Of a stretch of DNA of 64,000 bases, positions 61,055 to 64,000 are shown in pieces (the first letter of the stretch is position 1; each line of letters starts with the position of its first letter). The stretch lies in contig NZ_AKXQ01000004.1 of assembly GCF_000276805.1 (NCBI RefSeq), positions 62,001 to 126,000 of the forward strand, read 5' to 3'. The notes under the pieces are model-generated. The model had not been told where the DNA came from, searched no databases, and saw only the letters and a program-made list of their open reading frames with translations. This DNA comes from Moritella dasanensis ArB 0140 (GTDB taxonomy: Bacteria > Pseudomonadota > Gammaproteobacteria > Enterobacterales > Moritellaceae). Position numbers and translations under genes: made by a program.

Positions 61055-61834
61055 TTAACCAAACTTACGCTCATGCGCTTGTAATGTTCGCTCTACCTTT
61101 TTTAACGCTAATGCTATTTTATCGGCGACACAAGGCGACGCGTGTTTATCTCTTAATAAGGTTGATGAGTGCGCGGCGCATAAGTTTTCAGCATCTGCCC
61201 ATTGTGTGATTAATTGGGTTGCCCAATTTCGGAAGTCTTGTGCTGCGCCCGCTCTTTTTGCTAGTGTTTGTGGCAAGGTCATGTGAAATGCGACTTCTGG
61301 CTTTTTGAGTACACCAATGATACTAGGGAACTTCAAGTACATTAAAGTATCATCCACGTGTATGGTTTTAGATGCTTTGTGATAAGCAAGTACCGATGAA
61401 AAATGTAAGTTTTCGTTACTTGAAATGAAATCAACACCAGCCGGTACAGAAAACTCAAAATCGTCAGCATATAACGCGGCAAACTCGCTTGTTTCAGTGC
61501 GCTGTGATTGCCAAGGCAAGTCGGGAAATTTGTTTAGGTGACGCTGAGTTCCGTAGAGTTTAGCGTTCGGGTACTGCGCATGTACTTTTTGTACATGGAT
61601 AGTATGGAAAGGGTGCAAGTTAATGATGGCGTCCAGATCTGCACCATTATTGGTTAACGCATCGACTTGGTTTTTAAGTTTGCCGGTTAATGTGTAGGCA
61701 TCAAGCAAAACGAACTTACCATTTTCACAGCGTACAATCGAAGCATGAGTGCCTATGTTTAAGATACCGCCAATTTTAAAATCGCCGCGTATATTCCAAA
61801 AATTATCTGCAATATTTAGTATTTGTTCACTCAT
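61055..61834 (-). CDS. Metallo-beta-lactamase-fold protein (DUF4336-like)
   Basis: A 259-residue soluble protein. The N-terminal strand-loop ILNIGTHASIVRCENGKFVLL and the following INLHPFHTIHVQKVHAQYPNAKLYG look like the start of an MBL fold, but the normal HxHxDH is replaced by HPFHTIH, as in DUF4336 proteins. HVDDTLMYL near the middle supplies the later Asp. Metal binding may be altered or lost. The neighbours are PldA (6 bp away, convergent) and a tandem repeat region upstream. Function unknown. Confidence 0.7.
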   Translation of the reverse strand: MSEQILNIADNFWNIRGDFKIGGILNIGTHASIVRCENGKFVLLDAYTLTGKLKNQVDALTNNGADLDAIINLHPFHTIHVQKVHAQYPNAKLYGTQRHLNKFPDLPWQSQRTETSEFAALYADDFEFSVPAGVDFISSNENLHFSSVLAYHKASKTIHVDDTLMYLKFPSIIGVLKKPEVAFHMTLPQTLAKRAGAAQDFRNWATQLITQWADAENLCAAHSSTLLRDKHASPCVADKIALALKKVERTLQAHERKFG

Positions 61835-61963
61835 GATCTTTGTTACCTCAATATCTGCTTAGCTTTTGCTATAAAGCCACTATTTATGGTGACCGCTGTG
61901 GTAGTAGCAATAGCACAGGAAATTAGGTGTATATATCTAATTGACTATTATTAACATAAATAA

Positions 61964-62041
61964 TTGCCGTAAATAATAGTGATAAACAGTTGGCGTAAAT
62001 AATAATCATAAATCGTTGAAGTGAATAATGGTCGTAAAGAG
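61964..62041. repeat. Three tandem 26-bp imperfect repeats
   Basis: Units begin TTGCCGTAAATAATAG, TTGGCGTAAATAATAA and TTGAAGTGAATAATGG and follow each other exactly every 26 bases; a degenerate fourth begins TTGCGGTAA at 62042. AT-rich, in a gene-free stretch. Confidence 0.75.
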
Positions 62042-62187
62042 TTGCGGTAACTTAGTCACAACAAGGAAAAATATGAGTTTAAAGAAAGCGTAATGAAGTT
62101 TATGACTTGGTTTTGTGCCCTTGCATAACTCATTTGCTTAAATTTGAATCGAAGGGCGTGTAAAGTGTGCATGCGACATAAGCTGGC

Positions 62188-62216
62188 TTGCTTGTGGAAA
62201 CTAACTGCGGCATAAT
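62188..62216 (+). promoter_or_regulatory. Sigma-70-type promoter for tRNA-His
   Basis: TTGCTT (62188-62193), a 17-base spacer and CATAAT (62211-62216) place the start near 62223, giving a leader of about 57 bases before the tRNA. Confidence 0.65.
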
Positions 62217-62279
62217 CTCTCTGTCGAAACAATAGACGGTCTGGCTAACAATGTTTAGCGGGATAAGTCGATAGTTAAT

Positions 62280-62356
62280 GGCGGTTGTAGCTCAGTTGGT
62301 AGAGCCCCGGATTGTGATTCCGGTTGTCGAGGGTTCAATCCCCTTCAGTCGCCCCA
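62280..62356 (+). tRNA. tRNA-His (anticodon GTG)
   Basis: The 77-base gene folds as a complete cloverleaf. The acceptor stem GCGGTTG pairs with CAGTCGC; the extra G-1 (62280) faces C73, the mark of tRNA-His. The anticodon GTG is at 62314-62316 in the loop ATTGTGATT, the T arm is GAGGG/CCCTT and CCA is encoded (62354-62356). It is a single tRNA, with its own promoter upstream and terminator downstream. Confidence 0.96.
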
Positions 62357-62360
62357 TATT

Positions 62361-62391
62361 AAAAAGCCTGCTTATATAAGCAGGCTTTTTT
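62361..62391 (+). terminator. Terminator after tRNA-His
   Basis: A perfect 13-bp stem, AAAAAGCCTGCTT and AAGCAGGCTTTTT, has an ATAT loop and ends in a T run. Confidence 0.9.
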
Positions 62392-62446
62392 GGTTATAGA
62401 GTTATTAAAATCTAAATGATGACTTAAGCTTCAGTTAAAGTCTAAA

Positions 62447-63021
62447 TTAATCTTTAAATAAAGTTGTAACCCGTCCAGTTTCTGAATCGTAGTTTATAGA
62501 TATGTCTGCATTTTTTCTATTCTGAGTATCGCCTAAGGTTCTTAGGACGTAAGTACATTGGCTTTTATCACTGCCCCCATCGGCTTTGTGGCGATAAGCG
62601 GTAAAATCTTTTCCATCATCTTTTAGCGATACAGATGGTGGTGCGTTCAACAAGATCTTCCATAATTCCACACAACCCTTATCCTGTTGCCCTATGTTTT
62701 TAGTATTTTTTATAATCTTATTAGGTCCGCCTTTGTCGATGCCTATTGGGAATCCGCTTGGATTTACATCAATAGAGTTATCTGCATAGCCTGGGATATC
62801 CGCCATGTGTTCACTAAGACCTAGAATTTGGTAGCGTATTTGCACAAAACCCACAGCCTCTTGGTAAGCCGCCGCAATTGCTTTAACGCGACTAATCTCT
62901 GCATCTTCACGAAAATTAATAAATTTAGGGATCGCTACAGCCGCTAGTACCGCCAAAATGATGATGGTAATAGCTAATTCAATAAGGGTAAGCCCTGTGG
63001 TTTTGCTGTTCTAGATGACAT
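62447..63021 (-). pseudogene. Type IV pilin-like protein gene, frameshifted in the leader
   Basis: The main frame encodes GLTLIELAITIIILAVLAAV, AIPKFINFRE, the hallmark of a type IV pilin/pseudopilin N-terminus, then about 145 residues with two cysteines (GCVELW, SQCTYVL). No start codon exists in this frame before the pilin motif: a TAG precedes NSKTTG. In the next frame an ATG at 63019-63021 starts MSSRTAKPQG, an excellent prepilin leader. Adding one G to the GGG at 62993-62995 (minus strand) joins the two exactly as AKPQG-LTLIEL. So the gene seems disrupted by a one-base loss or by a sequencing error. Isolated from other pilus genes. Confidence 0.75.
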
Positions 63022-63355
63022 ATAGCGCCTATTTTATGCTTGCCTTTCTTAAGTGTAACTCATTATTAAGTAAGTGGTAAATGATTGGTGTATTCATTTT
63101 TGTCGATATGAGTCTCGTTCAATGCTTGATAATATATGGTGATATATAATATCGTAAAATTGAACTAAACGGGTGTTTCAAGCTGCTTTTCGTTTGGTTA
63201 TTGGTCATTAGTTTTCATAAACTAGTAGCTATTTAGATATATAAACTGGTTTTGTTTTAATTGTGCGATCGAAGCCACTTATTAGGTACTTCTTAAGTGT
63301 TAATATCTTGTCGAGTTTACCTTTCTTTACTTATCCATAATAAAAGAGATTAATT
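63022..63355. other. Intergenic region before the POT transporter gene
   Basis: The 334 AT-rich bases contain the promoters of the divergent genes. No ORF, tRNA or clear hairpin is seen. Confidence 0.5.
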
Positions 63356-64000
63356 ATGTGGAATCGACTGAATAAATCTATGATGTGTTGCCAGATGCTG
63401 TTTGGCTTATCTTTCTACGGCGTAATGATTATTTTAACCCGCTTCTTTTTAGAAGATTTGGGGTATAGCGAAGCTGACACCATGATGGTTGTTGGCGCAT
63501 TTTCAGCTATTGGTCCGTTGTTTGCTATTGCTGGTGGTTTCATTGCAGATAAGTTCTTAGGTGCTTATCGCTCGTTAACGATTGCTTATCTTGCCTTTGC
63601 CATGGGTTACGGCTTACTTGTTTTCGGAGCATCGGCAGGTAATGTAGAGTTGTGTCTGGTTGGTATTGCGCTAGCCAGTTACGGCCGTGGTCTTATGTCG
63701 CCTTCATATCCAAGTTTGTACAAACGTACATTCGCCAGCCAAGAAGATTTTGAAAACGGTTATCCAGTTAATTATTCAGTTAACAATGTAGGTGCATTTT
63801 TAGGGCAATATTTATTCCCAATGTTCGTACTTGCAATTGGTTTTAATGGCAGTTTCATGTTATCTGCTGTGATGGCTTTCATTGCTTTTGCTATTCTAGT
63901 CGTTTCACGTAAACCATTATCAACAGTAGGCGCTGAGATTGATCAAGCACCTGTAAGCACTAAAAATTGGATTGCATTCACTGTGTTATCTGTTGCCATG
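63356..64000 (+). CDS. POT family (proton-dependent) peptide transporter, N-terminal part
   Basis: The ORF runs off the right edge; 215 codons are visible. Membrane segments at about 15-37, 48-70, 75-97, 100-120 and 142-170 are followed by a cytoplasmic loop. IAGGFIADKFLGAYRSL fits the POT motif and NYSVNNVGAFLGQYLFP the next one. The usual ExxER motif of helix 1 is missing here: the corresponding segment reads CQMLFGLSFYGVMIIL. Some POT subgroups vary in this position. A distant MFS relative cannot be excluded. The start ATG follows AAAGAGATTA. Confidence 0.75.
   Translation, partial: MWNRLNKSMMCCQMLFGLSFYGVMIILTRFFLEDLGYSEADTMMVVGAFSAIGPLFAIAGGFIADKFLGAYRSLTIAYLAFAMGYGLLVFGASAGNVELCLVGIALASYGRGLMSPSYPSLYKRTFASQEDFENGYPVNYSVNNVGAFLGQYLFPMFVLAIGFNGSFMLSAVMAFIAFAILVVSRKPLSTVGAEIDQAPVSTKNWIAFTVLSVAM

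Larger units (their letters stand above)
61835..62279. other. Intergenic region with tandem repeats and the tRNA-His promoter
   Basis: It holds the 26-bp repeats (61964-62041, with a degenerate fourth copy to about 62067) and a sigma-70-type promoter at 62188-62216. No protein gene is seen. Confidence 0.65.

Noticed and set aside
61964-62067. CRISPR array
   Set aside because: The units are contiguous with no spacers, and no cas genes are present.

Overview
The window comes from a moderately AT-rich marine gammaproteobacterium. The gene content (ScsBCD, PriC/YbaM, DinG, UspB, EmrD, PldA, GltS, YccF, a DUF3622 protein, a LuxO/SypG-type regulator) fits the Vibrionales/Alteromonadales neighbourhood. 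A Moritella-like organism is my best guess, but that rests on recalled family resemblance and not on a search. Gene density is high, and I see no prophage structural genes, transposase, rRNA or CRISPR array.

Layout. 1-7.2 kb: a truncated membrane sensor, YccF, a leucine-rich-repeat protein kinase, and a five-gene ferric-siderophore uptake operon (binding protein, two permeases, ATPase, siderophore-interacting reductase). 7.2-8 kb: a DOPA-dioxygenase-like protein and a small membrane-anchored gene split by an in-frame amber codon. 8.2-19.9 kb: an exported sulfatase, then a tightly packed MoxR-DUF58-DUF4381-VWA-VWA/TPR-BatD operon that runs on into an eight-haem cytochrome/TPR protein and a PafA-like phosphatase. 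20-26.2 kb: small proteins, a double thioredoxin-fold protein and the scsBCD thiol-redox/copper-tolerance genes. 26.2-29.1 kb: a PAS-HAMP chemoreceptor. 29.3-32.5 kb: three genes resembling a phage-type replication-initiation cassette, without a phage.

32.6-44.5 kb: an O-antigen-ligase-like membrane protein, a genome-maintenance block (HelD, YbaM, PriC, DinG, with a TSUP permease inside it), an RstAB-like two-component system and a FadD-type acyl-CoA ligase with a FadR-like operator upstream. 44.9-48.6 kb: a small exported protein, UspB, EmrD, a DUF938 methyltransferase and a NifW-like Cys-rich small protein. 48.6-52.2 kb: a 31-bp perfect palindrome matching a Fur box, placed between the NifW-like gene and a SitABCD/YfeABCD-type Mn/Fe ABC operon. 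52.2-58 kb: a BMT5-like methyltransferase with a zinc finger, a glycosyltransferase, a flippase and a LuxO/SypG-like sigma-54 regulator, then two small genes behind a Fur-like site. 58-64 kb: GltS, PldA, a metallo-beta-lactamase-fold protein, a 26-bp tandem repeat block, tRNA-His, a frameshifted type IV pilin gene and the start of a POT-family transporter.

Iron is a recurring theme: siderophore uptake, Sit-type transport and two or three Fur-like sites. Envelope redox and quality control is the second theme: ScsBCD, the Bat operon and the multihaem cytochrome. The most interesting unexplained unit is the Bat operon bracketed by two secreted alkaline-phosphatase-superfamily hydrolases and co-directional with an octahaem cytochrome.
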